Shown here: piece by piece, positions 16,205-25,240 of the stretch | How the letters are laid out: every line of letters begins with the position of its first letter | Numbering within the stretch: the stretch's first letter is position 1 | Assembly (NCBI GenBank): GCA_017308235.1 | Contig: JAFKFL010000023.1 | Span: 62,001 to 126,000 of the forward strand | DNA: 64,000 bases | Source of the DNA: Alphaproteobacteria bacterium | GTDB taxonomy: Bacteria; Pseudomonadota; Alphaproteobacteria; Reyranellales; Reyranellaceae | Direction of reading: 5' to 3' | Notes under the pieces: model-generated | What the model saw: the letters and a program-made list of their open reading frames with translations, nothing else | Told to the model about the DNA's origin: nothing | Databases searched by the model: none | Program-made: the position numbers and the translations under genes

Positions 16205-17419
16205 ATGAGACGGTTTCTGCTTTGGTCGGCGGCGTGCGTGCTTGCGGCCTGGTCAGCGCCAGCAATGGCGCAGCTCAGCGACGACATGGTCAAGATCGGT
16301 GTGGGCACCGACATGGCAAGCCTCTATTCCGACATCAACGGCCAGGGCGCCGTAGTCGCCACGCAGATGGCGATCGACGATTTCGGCGGGTCGATACTCG
16401 GCAAGAAGATCGAACTCATCTCCGGCGACATCCAGAACAAGGCCGACGTTGCCGCCACCCTGGCCGGCCGCTGGTACGGCGACGAGAAGGTCGACATGAT
16501 CATGGGCTCCGGCGCCTCGTCATCGTCGATCGCCACGATGAATGTGGCGAACGAAAAGAAAAGGGTTTACCTCGCACCCGATCCAGCCTCGTCGGACATC
16601 ACCGGCAAGCTCTGCAATCCCTACACCGTGCAGTGGGTCTATGACACGGCGGCCCTCGCCAACGGCACCGGCTCGGCGATCGTCAAGGCGGGCGGGAACA
16701 CCTGGTTCTTCATCACGGCCGATTATGCCTTTGGCCACGCGCTGGAACGCGACGTCAGCGCCGTCGTGAAGAAAGCCGGCGGAACCGTTTTGGGTGCCGT
16801 ACGCGCTCCGATCAACACTAACGACTTCTCGTCCTATCTGCTCCAGGCCCAATCTTCAAAGGCAAAGATCATCGGCCTCGCCAATGCCGGCGGTGACACC
16901 GTCAACGCGATCAAGCAGGCGGCCGAGTTCGGCATCGTCAAAGGTGGCCAGAACCTTGCCGGCTTGCTGGTCTTCATCTCCGATGTGCACTCCCTGGGTC
17001 TTGAGCGTGCGCAAGGCCTGCGACTCACGGAGGCTTATTATTGGGACTTGAATGACAAGACGCGCGCCTTCGCCAAGCGTTTCGCCGAAAAGTACAAGGG
17101 TCGCATGCCGACCATGGTGCAGGCGGGCTTTTACTCCGCAGCGCTGCGCTACCTTCAGGTTGTGAAGGAGACCGGCACCGACAAGGCCGAGACGGTGATG
17201 GCTAAGTTCAAGTCGGAGAAGTGGGACGACCCGGTCTTTGGCCCGAGTTACATCCGCGTGGACGGCCGTAACATGCACGACATGTATCTCTTCGAGGTCA
17301 AGAAGCCATCCGAATCCAAGGGACCTTGGGATTACTACAAGCTCTTGGCCAAGATCCCGGCCGAGCAGGCGTTCCGACCGCTCGACGAAGGTGGTTGCCC
17401 GCTGGTCAAGAAGAACTGA
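16205..17419 (+). CDS. ABC-type branched-chain-amino-acid-like substrate-binding protein, tandem copy 1
   Basis: 404 aa. Signal peptide MRRFLLWSAACVLAAWSAPA with cleavage after AMA at about residue 22, then a type I periplasmic binding fold (Peripla_BP_6): KIGVGTDMASLYSDINGQG, QMAIDDFGG, LISGDIQNK. It should capture a small polar ligand in the periplasm for an ABC importer, but no permease or ATPase gene is adjacent. It is nearly the same as the next gene, with equal length and long identical stretches (for example NVANEKKR, NPYTVQWVYDTA), showing a recent tandem duplication. GGGAG precedes the start. Confidence 0.92.
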   Translation: MRRFLLWSAACVLAAWSAPAMAQLSDDMVKIGVGTDMASLYSDINGQGAVVATQMAIDDFGGSILGKKIELISGDIQNKADVAATLAGRWYGDEKVDMIMGSGASSSSIATMNVANEKKRVYLAPDPASSDITGKLCNPYTVQWVYDTAALANGTGSAIVKAGGNTWFFITADYAFGHALERDVSAVVKKAGGTVLGAVRAPINTNDFSSYLLQAQSSKAKIIGLANAGGDTVNAIKQAAEFGIVKGGQNLAGLLVFISDVHSLGLERAQGLRLTEAYYWDLNDKTRAFAKRFAEKYKGRMPTMVQAGFYSAALRYLQVVKETGTDKAETVMAKFKSEKWDDPVFGPSYIRVDGRNMHDMYLFEVKKPSESKGPWDYYKLLAKIPAEQAFRPLDEGGCPLVKKN

Positions 17420-17491
17420 GACAACCCCGTCCCTCTCGCCCTGCGGATCGAGAACGGCCGCGTTCATCTTCGCGATACCGGCCGTCCGTCG

Positions 17492-17511
17492 CCTATGGCA
17501 GCATTCATAGG
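17492..17511 (+). promoter_or_regulatory. Inverted repeat plus CTATGGCAGCAT box upstream of second binding-protein gene
   Basis: CCTATG (17492-17497), 8 nt, CATAGG (17506-17511), containing the 12-mer CTATGGCAGCAT found also upstream of copy 1. The shared box lies at nearly the same distance from each start, while most of the surrounding spacer has diverged, suggesting conserved regulatory function. Confidence 0.5.
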
Positions 17512-17544
17512 CGTCAAAACGATAAAAAACCTGGGAGTGAAACG

Positions 17545-18759
17545 ATGAGACGTGTTCTGCTTGGCTTAGTGGCGTGCGCGTTTGCCGGCTGGACGGTGCC
17601 AGCCATTGCGCAACTCAGCGATGACGTGGTCAAGATCGGCGTGGCGACCGACATGGGAAGCCTCTACGCCGACATCAACGGTCCCGGTGCTGTGATCGCC
17701 ACCCAGATGGCGATCGACGATTTTGGCGGCTCGGTGCTCGGCAAGAAGGTCGAGCTCATTACCGGCGACGTCCAGAACAAGGCCGACATCGCCGCAAGCC
17801 TCGCCGGCAGGTGGTATACGGAAGAAAAGGTCGACATGATCCTGGGCGCCAGCGCCTCGTCGTCTTCGATCGCGGTGATGAACGTCGCCAACGAAAAGAA
17901 GCGGGTCTTCCTCGCGCCCGACCCGGCCTCGTCAGACATCACCGGCAAGCTGTGCAATCCCTATACCGTTCAGTGGGTCTACGACACCGCATCGCAAGCC
18001 AACGGCACCGGCAAGGCGGTCGTGAAGACCGGCGGCAAGAGCTGGTTCTTCATCACCGCCGACTACGCCTTCGGCTATGCGCTGGAGCGCGATGTCGCCG
18101 ACGTCGTGAAGAAAGCCGGCGGAACAGTACTCGGCAGCGTAAAAGCGCCGATCAATACCAGCGATTTCTCGTCCTATCTGCTGCAGGCGCAGTCGTCGAA
18201 AGCGCAGATCATCGGCCTCGCCAACGCCGGCGGTGACACCATCAACGCGATCAAACAGGCGGCCGAGTTCGGCATCGTCAAGGGCGGCCAGAAGCTCGCC
18301 GGCCTCGTCGTCTTCATCACCGACGTGCATTCGATGGGTCTGGAGCGCGCCCAAGGGCTGCGGCTCACCTCGGCCTACTACTGGGACCTCAACGACAAGA
18401 CGCGGGCCTTCGCCAAGCGTTTCGCCGAAAAGCACAAGGGTCGCATGCCGACCATGGTGCAGGCCGGGTTCTATTCTGCAGCGCTACGTTACCTGCAGGT
18501 CGTGAAGGAGACCGGCACCGACAAAGCCGAGACGGTGATGGCCAAGCTCAAATCCGAGAAGTGGGATGATCCGCTGTTTGGCGCGAGCAAGATCCGCGCT
18601 GACGGGCGTAACGTGCACGACATGTACCTCTTCGAGGTCAAGACGCCGGCTGAATCCAAGGGGCCCTGGGATTATTTCAAGCTCCTAGATACGATCCCGG
18701 GCGACCAGGCCTTCCGTCCTCTGGATGAAGGCAACTGTCCGCTCGTCAAGACGCACTGA
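17545..18759 (+). CDS. ABC-type branched-chain-amino-acid-like substrate-binding protein, tandem copy 2
   Basis: 404 aa from the ATG at 17545 (CTGGGAG, 8 nt upstream); an upstream in-frame extension would run through the previous gene's end and is rejected. Signal peptide MRRVLLGLVACAFAGWTVPA with cleavage after AIA. It aligns with copy 1 without length change; substitutions are mostly conservative (VGTDMASLYSD versus VATDMGSLYAD; FGHALERD versus FGYALERD). Both copies keep a full coding frame and their own ribosome site, so both are probably functional, perhaps with different ligands. The beta-propeller gene follows 17 bp later. Confidence 0.92.
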   Translation: MRRVLLGLVACAFAGWTVPAIAQLSDDVVKIGVATDMGSLYADINGPGAVIATQMAIDDFGGSVLGKKVELITGDVQNKADIAASLAGRWYTEEKVDMILGASASSSSIAVMNVANEKKRVFLAPDPASSDITGKLCNPYTVQWVYDTASQANGTGKAVVKTGGKSWFFITADYAFGYALERDVADVVKKAGGTVLGSVKAPINTSDFSSYLLQAQSSKAQIIGLANAGGDTINAIKQAAEFGIVKGGQKLAGLVVFITDVHSMGLERAQGLRLTSAYYWDLNDKTRAFAKRFAEKHKGRMPTMVQAGFYSAALRYLQVVKETGTDKAETVMAKLKSEKWDDPLFGASKIRADGRNVHDMYLFEVKTPAESKGPWDYFKLLDTIPGDQAFRPLDEGNCPLVKTH

Positions 18760-18776
18760 GTAACGGAGGGTTTGCC

Positions 18777-19829
18777 ATGGCTGAAGCATCGAACATCTAC
18801 GTCGGCGTCGCAGGCTACTTTGGCAAACCCGACCATCCGGGCAAGGTCGGCGTGTTCCAGCGCGCCGCCAAGGGCGGCGACTGGAAACATGTGCTGGGCA
18901 ATGTACAGGCATTCACGGTCTTCGTTCATCCGAACGATCCCGAGATCGTCCTTGCCGGCACCAATGACGGCGTGTGGCGCAGCACAGACCGCGGCGCCAC
19001 CTTTACCCGCACCGACTTTCCCGATGCCAAAAAGGAAGTCTGGAGCTTCATGGTCGATAGCCGAGATCCTCGCCGTATGCTGGCGGGCGCCTCGCCCATC
19101 GACGTCTATCGCAGCGACGACAGCGGCGCGAGCTGGCGTAGGCTTGCGACGCCGCAGATCTCCACCCACTGCAAAGGACCCTTCGCCTCGCGCGTGATGC
19201 GGCTGGCCCAAAACCCTCGCAAGCCGGACGAGATCTATGCAGCACTCGAGATTAACGGCGTCATGCGGAGCGAGGACGGCGGCGAGACCTGGGCCGATTG
19301 CAGCGCAGGACTGATCAAGCTCTCCGAGCTTCCACATCTCAGCAGCAAGATCGTGAGCGATACGACAGCCGAAGGCATGCTCGATGGCCATGCGGTGACG
19401 ATCAACCCCGCGCAGCCCGATAGTCCCATCGTGGCGCTCCGCATGGGCCTCTTCCGCACCACCGACCAAGGCAAGACCTGGCAGGACATGGAGATGAAGC
19501 GCTTTTCTCCCGTCACCTACGGCCGGGATGTCAAGGCTTCAGCTGCCGAGCCGAACACGCTCTATGCGGCATTGTCCGTTGCCGCGGCCAGCCACGACGG
19601 CGGGCTCTACCGCAGCCAGGACGGCGGGCAGAGCTGGAAACGTTTCGACAAGGTCCAGGTGCACGGCACCATCATGTCGATCGGACTGCACCAGACGGAC
19701 CCCAATCATGTCTACATTGGGGCCCGCTACGACGGTGAGGTGTTCGGCACCCAGGACGGCGGCAAGAACTGGCAGGCGATGCCATTACCGGGCGAAGTGC
19801 AACACATCTACTCGGTGGCTTGCGGCTAG
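18777..19829 (+). CDS. Asp-box beta-propeller protein (sialidase/Ycf48-like fold)
   Basis: 350 aa without a signal peptide. Six Asp-box motifs (S/T-x-D-x-G-x-x-W/F) occur at regular spacing: STDRGATF (69-76), SDDSGASW (113-120), then SEDGGETW, TTDQGKTW, SQDGGQSW and TQDGGKNW, predicting a propeller of six or seven blades. Catalytic residues of true sialidases (an Arg triad and an RIP/FRIP motif) are not seen, so a binding or scaffold role is more likely. It sits 17 bp after the second binding-protein gene and is probably co-transcribed. Function unknown. Confidence 0.8.
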   Translation: MAEASNIYVGVAGYFGKPDHPGKVGVFQRAAKGGDWKHVLGNVQAFTVFVHPNDPEIVLAGTNDGVWRSTDRGATFTRTDFPDAKKEVWSFMVDSRDPRRMLAGASPIDVYRSDDSGASWRRLATPQISTHCKGPFASRVMRLAQNPRKPDEIYAALEINGVMRSEDGGETWADCSAGLIKLSELPHLSSKIVSDTTAEGMLDGHAVTINPAQPDSPIVALRMGLFRTTDQGKTWQDMEMKRFSPVTYGRDVKASAAEPNTLYAALSVAAASHDGGLYRSQDGGQSWKRFDKVQVHGTIMSIGLHQTDPNHVYIGARYDGEVFGTQDGGKNWQAMPLPGEVQHIYSVACG

Positions 19830-19858
19830 GAGGCGCGGATCACGCGCTCTCCGCCTCC
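19829..19858. terminator. Bidirectional hairpin spanning the stops of convergent genes
   Basis: GGAGGCG (19829-19835) pairs with CGCCTCC (19852-19858), with an inner GGA/TCT extension. The plus-gene TAG ends at the first base of the stem and the minus-gene stop (19840-19842) lies in the loop. No long T-tract on either side. Confidence 0.5.
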
Positions 19859-21063
19859 AGGATGTCGCCGAACAGCTCCCAGGTTTGCCCCTTGAAGCGG
19901 GCGAGCTGCACCGCCTGGATCGGGTGATAGTCGTTCGAACCGGTCGACACCGTAATGCCCGGCAACAGCATGGGCACGCGGAGGTTTTTGAAGCTCGCCG
20001 CCTGCTTCATCACGTTGGCGCGCGTGAGTTCATCGCCGCAGCGCCGTAGCGTCTCGGCCATCAGGAACGAGACGGTATAGCCGCTGACATTGCCGAGATC
20101 GGCAAGGTGCGCAGAGGGATGGTACTTCGCCATCCATGCCTTGAAAGCCAAGAGGTCGGGATGGTCCGCCCATCTCGGATCGGTCGGATCCATCACGTAC
20201 ATGGCGGTGATGATACCCTGGACGTTGTCGAAGCCTGCCGGCTTCATCACCGAGCCAACGCTTGCCGAGACATTGTTCACGTACTGGACCGGCTTCCAAC
20301 CGAGATCTGCCACCTTGCGCATCGCCTGGGCGGCAAACTTCGGCGTGGCTATGTTGAAAAAGACGTTGGCATCGGCGCCCTTGATTTGGATGACCTGTGA
20401 ATCGACAGTTGGTTCGTTGATTTCGTAGGTCACGTGCTTGACCACACGCCCAATCTCCTTGCCGAGCCCCGTCTTAAAGCCGTCCCAATAGTCCTTCCCG
20501 TAATCGTCGTTCTGCATCAGTACACCGATGCGGGCATCCTTGATCGTCGACAGGATGTGCTTGGCATAAATCTCGCCTTCCGTGTGGTAGTCGGGCTGGA
20601 ACCCCATGGTCCAGGGAAAGTGCTGCGGGTCCCCCCACTTCGATGCCCCGGTCGCAACAAAGAGCTGAGGCACCTTCTTCTGGTTCATGTATTTGTGGAT
20701 AGCGGTATTGCAGGCGGTGCCGAGCGTATTTTGCGTGCACAGCACCCTGTCCTGTTCGACCAGCTGCCGGATGCATTCGACGGTCTTGGGCGGCGAATAG
20801 CCATCGTCCAGCGTGATGAACTTGATCTTGCGGCCGTTGATGCCGCCCGTGTCGTTGATCATGTCCCAGTAGGCGGCAATGGCTTTGCCATTCACGCCAT
20901 AGGCGGAAGCCGGCCCGCTGTAAGGACAGGTGTGCCCGATCTTGATCTCGCTGGCGGAGGCGCCGTCGTCGTACTTGCCGCCGGCGGCATATGTCGCCGT
21001 GGTGCTTGAAGCCAAAGCGGCGACCGATACGCCGCCCATAAATGTGCGTCGATTGATGCTCAT
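19840..21063 (-). CDS. ABC-type substrate-binding protein (branched-chain amino acid / urea-like), third in region
   Basis: 407 aa from the ATG at 21063 (GGGAGTG upstream); the frame extends to 21252 but without a ribosome site. The N-terminus SINRRTFMGGVSVAALAS has a twin-arginine pair typical of Tat signals, with the mature part beginning near AAGGKYDDGASASEIKIGHTCPYSGP. This is the type I fold seen in LivJ/UrtA-like receptors. It is more distant from the two tandem copies than they are from each other. Again no permease is adjacent. Convergent with the beta-propeller gene, sharing a hairpin. Confidence 0.88.
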   Translation of the reverse strand: MSINRRTFMGGVSVAALASSTTATYAAGGKYDDGASASEIKIGHTCPYSGPASAYGVNGKAIAAYWDMINDTGGINGRKIKFITLDDGYSPPKTVECIRQLVEQDRVLCTQNTLGTACNTAIHKYMNQKKVPQLFVATGASKWGDPQHFPWTMGFQPDYHTEGEIYAKHILSTIKDARIGVLMQNDDYGKDYWDGFKTGLGKEIGRVVKHVTYEINEPTVDSQVIQIKGADANVFFNIATPKFAAQAMRKVADLGWKPVQYVNNVSASVGSVMKPAGFDNVQGIITAMYVMDPTDPRWADHPDLLAFKAWMAKYHPSAHLADLGNVSGYTVSFLMAETLRRCGDELTRANVMKQAASFKNLRVPMLLPGITVSTGSNDYHPIQAVQLARFKGQTWELFGDILEAESA

Positions 21064-21455
21064 TACTTCACTCCCTAGTCGGAACTCTGACGGTTCCCGT
21101 AAAGCGAAGCTTACACCCCTCGTGCGAGACGACATAGGCTGGACTGGACACGAGCCCGCCACGCAACGACTCGGCTCGCGCAGCCGGCGCTTGAAGGCAC
21201 CCTGAGCGTGTCCCCAGCGCCGTTTACTCGCCTTGCGATACATCCTCGACACTTGCAGGCCACGCCAGGAACTCTTGACGCGTCATCGGGCCTGGCGCGC
21301 ATCGGGAGGCCATCGAGTATCTCTCGCGAGATTTCAGCTCGGGTGAGCCAACAATATGTTGCCAGCGCCGCATCGTCGCCAGACAATCCCCGCCCATCAG
21401 CCCAGCGTTCGGAGTCGCTCTGCGTAAACCTACTGAAAACAGGGAGGTTTAGCCG
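21064..21455. other. 392-bp gene-free region with two short palindromes
   Basis: This divergent spacer separates the third binding protein from the SHS-type MFS gene. No convincing gene is seen; open frames across it are short and lack ribosome sites. Two operator-like palindromes are present: TCTCGCGAGA (21322-21331) and CAACAATATGTTG (21349-21361). The latter lies about 95 nt before the MFS start and could bind a regulator. Confidence 0.4.
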
Positions 21456-22742
21456 ATGTCCGCGTCTGTTGCTTCATCCCCATCCGTGCCCTGGTGGAAA
21501 GAACCCACCAAAGACCAGTGGTACGCCTATGTCGCCGCGTGGCTCGGTTGGACGCTGGATGCGTTCGACTTCACCATTTTCCTGCTGATCATGTTGCCCA
21601 TCAGCAAGGAATTCGGCGTTCCAATCACCGAAGTCACCTTCGTCTTCACGATCACGCTGTGGTTGCGCCTGCTGGGCGCCACGGGGTCAGGTTGGTTGGC
21701 CGATCGCATGGGCCGCAAGAAGCCCCTGATGATCTCCATCCTGTGGTACTCGATTTGCAATTTCATCGCCGGCTTTTCGCCGACGTTCGCCTTCCTCTTC
21801 TTCTTCCGTGCCTTGCTTGGCATTGGCATGGGAGCGGAATGGCCGGCCGGTGCCGCGCTCGCAATGGAATCCTGGCCTGCTCGCTCGCGTGGTTTCATGA
21901 GCGGCTTCCTCCAAGGGTCGTGGGGCATCGGCTTTGCCCTCTCCTCGGTGGCCTACGGCTTCCTCTATGACAGCATCGGCTGGCGCGGTCTGCTGTGGAT
22001 CGGCATCCTGCCGGCACTCGCCGTCGTGTGGATCCGCTTCTACGTCAAGGAGCCGCCGGTGTGGGCGGAGAACAAGCAAAAGCAGACGGCGGAGAAGCAG
22101 GAAGTGAAGCTGCCGCTGTTTACCATCTTCAAGTCCAAGTATCTCTTCAACACGCTGACCGGCGTCGTGTGGATGGCCGCCTCCTTCTGCGTCTACTACT
22201 CGATCTATGGGCTATTCTCGACCTATCTCCAGAAGGAAATGCAGTGGACGCCGCTCATGGTCGCGACGCCGCTGTTCTGGAGCAATATCGTGGTCCTGCT
22301 TGGCAGTGTGATCTGGGGTGCGGTATCCGATAAGTACGGGAGGCGGGCGGCAATTGCGACACCGGCGGTCCTCGCGATCTTCGTCACGCCGCTTTACCTT
22401 TATACCCAGAACCCGACGATCATAATCCTGGCTTTCATCTTCCAGGGCATGTTGGGCGGCTCGATCTACGGCCAGAATCCGAGCTATCTCACCGAGCGGT
22501 TCCCGACCGAGGTGCGGGCAACTGCCGCCGGCTTCGTCTATCACCAGGGCGCGATCTGGGGCGGCCTGGTGGCACCGATCATCAGCTATTTCGCGATCGA
22601 GCGAGGGATGGGCTTCGCCATGCCGATGATGATCGCCACCATCGCTGCGCTGGTGGTGGTCGTAATCTCGATTCTGTTCAGCCCCGAGACCCGAGGCAAG
22701 CAGTTCACCGCCGACATCGAGGTTTTCAAGGTGGCCGAATAA
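21456..22742 (+). CDS. MFS transporter, SHS/aromatic-acid or lactate-type
   Basis: 428 aa with 12 predicted membrane helices and AGGGAGG at the ribosome site. WLGWTLDAFDFTIFLLIMLPI in helix 1 and the helix 2-3 loop GSGWLADRMGRKKPLM are typical of the sialate/lactate (SHS) and aromatic-acid symporter branches; the second loop signature is SDKYGRRAAIAT. Likely a proton-coupled importer of a carboxylate. It stands alone between a divergent binding protein and a convergent lipoprotein gene, so the substrate is not clear from context. Confidence 0.9.
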   Translation: MSASVASSPSVPWWKEPTKDQWYAYVAAWLGWTLDAFDFTIFLLIMLPISKEFGVPITEVTFVFTITLWLRLLGATGSGWLADRMGRKKPLMISILWYSICNFIAGFSPTFAFLFFFRALLGIGMGAEWPAGAALAMESWPARSRGFMSGFLQGSWGIGFALSSVAYGFLYDSIGWRGLLWIGILPALAVVWIRFYVKEPPVWAENKQKQTAEKQEVKLPLFTIFKSKYLFNTLTGVVWMAASFCVYYSIYGLFSTYLQKEMQWTPLMVATPLFWSNIVVLLGSVIWGAVSDKYGRRAAIATPAVLAIFVTPLYLYTQNPTIIILAFIFQGMLGGSIYGQNPSYLTERFPTEVRATAAGFVYHQGAIWGGLVAPIISYFAIERGMGFAMPMMIATIAALVVVVISILFSPETRGKQFTADIEVFKVAE

Positions 22743-22750
22743 GGCCTATC

Positions 22751-22777
22751 GGTGCGGGGCCTCAGGCTCCGCACCGA
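22751..22777. terminator. Strong bidirectional hairpin at convergent gene ends
   Basis: CGGTGCGG at 22751 pairs with CCGCACCG ending at 22777, continuing through GGCC/GGCT-type pairs to a loop of about 3 nt, for a stem of about 12 bp. It begins 8 nt after the MFS stop and contains the stop codon of the minus-strand lipoprotein gene (22762-22764). An AAA follows on the plus side. Confidence 0.6.
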
Positions 22778-23106
22778 AACCGCGTATAAAAGTTCACGCG
22801 ATCGACGAGCCGATCCTCCAGGATCTTGTAGGGGCGGCCTTTACAGGTCCTGGCCATGAAGGGCCTGGCGACAGCGGAGGCTCGTTCGCGTTCGAGGTTG
22901 GCATCCGGCTCGATGACGAGGGTCGCACGAACGATCATCATCCGGTATTCGTCATCGGCCTCGGTCGGCGCGATCCGAACCTCGAACAGCCGTCCGTCGA
23001 CCCTGACCGTCTCGACGCTCGATTTGTCGAGGCTGCCCTTGGTGGCACAAGCTGAAAGGACGAGGAGCGCCAGGACAGCTGCTTTTTGAACGCTCCGATG
23101 CCGCAT
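22762..23106 (-). CDS. Small predicted lipoprotein of unknown function
   Basis: 114 aa. The signal MRHRSVQKAAVLALLVLSAC ends in the lipobox LSAC, so Cys19 or Cys20 should be lipidated after export. The mature part (about 95 aa) is mixed alpha/beta with no motif I recognise; two late cysteines (TCKGRP, RFRCGA) could form a disulfide. It begins 2 bp after the stop of the aminotransferase gene and is the last gene of the long minus-strand operon. Its 3' end is part of a strong hairpin. Confidence 0.75.
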   Translation of the reverse strand: MRHRSVQKAAVLALLVLSACATKGSLDKSSVETVRVDGRLFEVRIAPTEADDEYRMMIVRATLVIEPDANLERERASAVARPFMARTCKGRPYKILEDRLVDRVNFYTRFRCGA

Positions 23107-23108
23107 TA

Positions 23109-24512
23109 TTATTGTCTCGCCAAGGCAGGTGCCGCCGAGATATCGAGCTCAGCCATTGTATCATCGAGCGCCTGCTTGAGCCGCGCAAGCAATTCGTCGA
23201 TCTCGGCCTCGCTGATGACGAGCGGCGGACAGAGTGTAATCGTGTCGCCGATCGCACGGACCAATAGCCCCCGCTGTTCGGCATGATCGCGGCATCGCCG
23301 TCCGACGGCCATCGCCCGATCGAACGGCGCGCGTGTGGCCTTGTCCCGTACCAGCTCGACGCCTGCGATCAGCCCTTGCCCCCGGACCTCACCGACCAGC
23401 GGATGATCGGCGAGCTTGCGCAGTCCATCCTGGAATTTCGGTTCCAGATGGCGCACCCGGGCCGTGACATCCATCTCCTCGTAAATGCGGATCGTCTCGC
23501 GGGCCAACGCCGCCGACACCGGGTGACCCGAATAGGTGAGCGTGAGGCCAAACACGCCCGCCTCGTCACTCTGGCGCGCGACCGCATCGAAGACGCGCTG
23601 GTTGACCATCAGCGCCGAGATCGGAAGGTAGGCGCTGGAAAGCGCCTTGGCGCAGATGATCATGTCAGGCACCAGCTTCATGGTGGTCGCGCCGAACATG
23701 TCGCCCAGCCGGCCGAAACCGGTAACGACCTCGTCGCTGACCAGCAGGATGTCGTATTTCTTGAGAAGCGGTTGAAGCTTGGCGAAATAGCTCAAAGGCG
23801 GCACGACCACGCCGCCCGCCCCCATCACCGGCTCGACGAAGAAGGCCGCGATCGTATCGGGCTCTTCCTTCAGGATCAGCTCCTCGATCTCAGCCACGAG
23901 GCGCGAGGAAAACTGCTCCTCGGTCTCGCCCGGAAGACCCTCGCGGTAGAAATGCGGGCAGCGGACGTGGAGGAAGCCGTCGAGCGGCAGATTGAAAAAC
24001 TCCTGATTGCGCGGCGATCCGGTAAGGCTGGCCGCGGCGATCGTATTGCCGTGGTAGGCGCGGTTGTGGCTGATGAACTTGCGCTTCTGCGGCTTGCGCT
24101 CGGCATTCCAGAAATACCAAGCGAAGCGCGCCGCGCAGTCGTTGCCTTCCGATCCCGAATTCGAGAACCAGACGCGCGCCATCGGCACGGGCGCGATCTC
24201 GAGAAGCTTCTCGGCAAGCTCGACCACGGGCGAATGGCCGCGATGGTCGATCAGATGATAGTAGGGAAGCTTGCGCATCTGCTCGGCCGCGGCCGTCACC
24301 AGTCGCTCCTGGCCGTAGCCCAGCGAGACACACCACAGACCCGACATGCCTTCGATATAGCGTTTGCCGTGGATATCGGTGACCCAGACGCCCTCACCGC
24401 GATCGATGACGAGTGGGCCGCGCTCGAGATGACGCTTGAGGTTCGTACCGCCGTGAATCACCGACCTGATGTCGCGCGCTTCAATCGAATTCGGTTTGGC
24501 TTGCAAGGTCAT
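23109..24512 (-). CDS. Class III pyridoxal-phosphate aminotransferase (omega-aminotransferase)
   Basis: 467 aa from the ATG at 24512 (GAGGAA upstream); an in-frame extension into the GntR gene is rejected. Motifs are WVTDIHGKRYIEGMSGLWC, SNSGSEGND (phosphate binding), HNRAYHGNT, LVSDEVVTGFGRLG (Asp to the pyridine nitrogen) and the PLP Lys in IICAKALSSAY. Class III enzymes move terminal amino groups, for example from beta-alanine, GABA, taurine or polyamines, to pyruvate or 2-oxoglutarate. Placed 7 bp after the GntR gene and downstream of the ABC transporter genes; it probably deaminates the imported compound. Confidence 0.92.
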   Translation of the reverse strand: MTLQAKPNSIEARDIRSVIHGGTNLKRHLERGPLVIDRGEGVWVTDIHGKRYIEGMSGLWCVSLGYGQERLVTAAAEQMRKLPYYHLIDHRGHSPVVELAEKLLEIAPVPMARVWFSNSGSEGNDCAARFAWYFWNAERKPQKRKFISHNRAYHGNTIAAASLTGSPRNQEFFNLPLDGFLHVRCPHFYREGLPGETEEQFSSRLVAEIEELILKEEPDTIAAFFVEPVMGAGGVVVPPLSYFAKLQPLLKKYDILLVSDEVVTGFGRLGDMFGATTMKLVPDMIICAKALSSAYLPISALMVNQRVFDAVARQSDEAGVFGLTLTYSGHPVSAALARETIRIYEEMDVTARVRHLEPKFQDGLRKLADHPLVGEVRGQGLIAGVELVRDKATRAPFDRAMAVGRRCRDHAEQRGLLVRAIGDTITLCPPLVISEAEIDELLARLKQALDDTMAELDISAAPALARQ

Positions 24513-24519
24513 CCGTTCC

Positions 24520-25200
24520 TCACTTGAAAGTGTTGTCGTGCACGGCCTGCAGATGGTCGACCATGCGGCTGCGGGCCAAATTGGCATCGCGTTCCATCAT
24601 CGCATCGAGGATCAACTGGTGCTGTCCGGTGTAGAAACGCATCCGCTCGGTCGTCAGGAACATGTCGCGCAACTTGCCCCATGCCGCCTTGTGTCGGGCC
24701 GAGACGCAGTCATAGAGCGCCGCCAGCAGCTCGTTGCGCGTCGCATCGGCAACCAGCCAGTGGAAGCGCGAGTCCCAGGTGTGGAAGACCTCGCGGTCGG
24801 TCGTTCGGCTGCACTGGTCGAGGCACTCGGCCATCTGCTCGAAATGGCGACGCGTTGCACGGTAGGCGGCCAGCTTGACCAGCTCGGGCTCCAGGATGAG
24901 CCGCGCTTCCACGATTTCGCGCGGGCTTGTGAGATCACCCAGCGCGTCGAGATCGGGGACGATCTTGGGCCGGGCCCCGAGGAACGTGCCCTTGCCGACA
25001 TGGCGCCAGATCATGTCCTCCGCCTCGAGCCGGTTGAGCGCCGTCCGTATCTGGCCCCGCGACAGGCCTAGCGTGACGGCAAGCTCTCGCTCGGGCGGCA
25101 GGCGGCCCTGTTCTTCGATACCGGCTTCCCGGATAAAACCTTTGACCGCGCCAACGACGTCGACCCGGCCTCTTCTGTTCGTCGATGGAGCGTCCGTCAT
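24520..25200 (-). CDS. GntR-family transcriptional regulator, FadR/FCD subfamily
   Basis: 226 aa from the ATG at 25200 (GGAG upstream). The N-terminal winged helix shows RLPPERELAVTLGLSRGQIRTALNRLEAEDMI (in pieces), followed by an all-helical FCD ligand domain with the metal-binding pattern of Asp and His residues (EARLILEPELVKLAA, DSRFHWLVADAT, GQHQLILDAMMERD). FCD regulators usually repress their own catabolic operon and release DNA on binding a carboxylate. The phased ATTGG boxes at 28990-29054 upstream of the operon are its best candidate operator. Confidence 0.9.
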   Translation of the reverse strand: MTDAPSTNRRGRVDVVGAVKGFIREAGIEEQGRLPPERELAVTLGLSRGQIRTALNRLEAEDMIWRHVGKGTFLGARPKIVPDLDALGDLTSPREIVEARLILEPELVKLAAYRATRRHFEQMAECLDQCSRTTDREVFHTWDSRFHWLVADATRNELLAALYDCVSARHKAAWGKLRDMFLTTERMRFYTGQHQLILDAMMERDANLARSRMVDHLQAVHDNTFK

Positions 25201-25240
25201 GGTTCGCTCCGGAATTGGATGGGCATGCTCGGACTTCCCT

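Noticed and set aside
17326..17544. N-terminal extension of the second binding protein
   Set aside because: It would overlap the end of copy 1 and precede a proper signal peptide; copy 1 has the same 404-aa length without it.
18777..19829. Regular Asp-box repeats considered as a DNA repeat or CRISPR-like array
   Set aside because: The repeat is at protein level only; nucleotide units differ and spacing is that of propeller blades.
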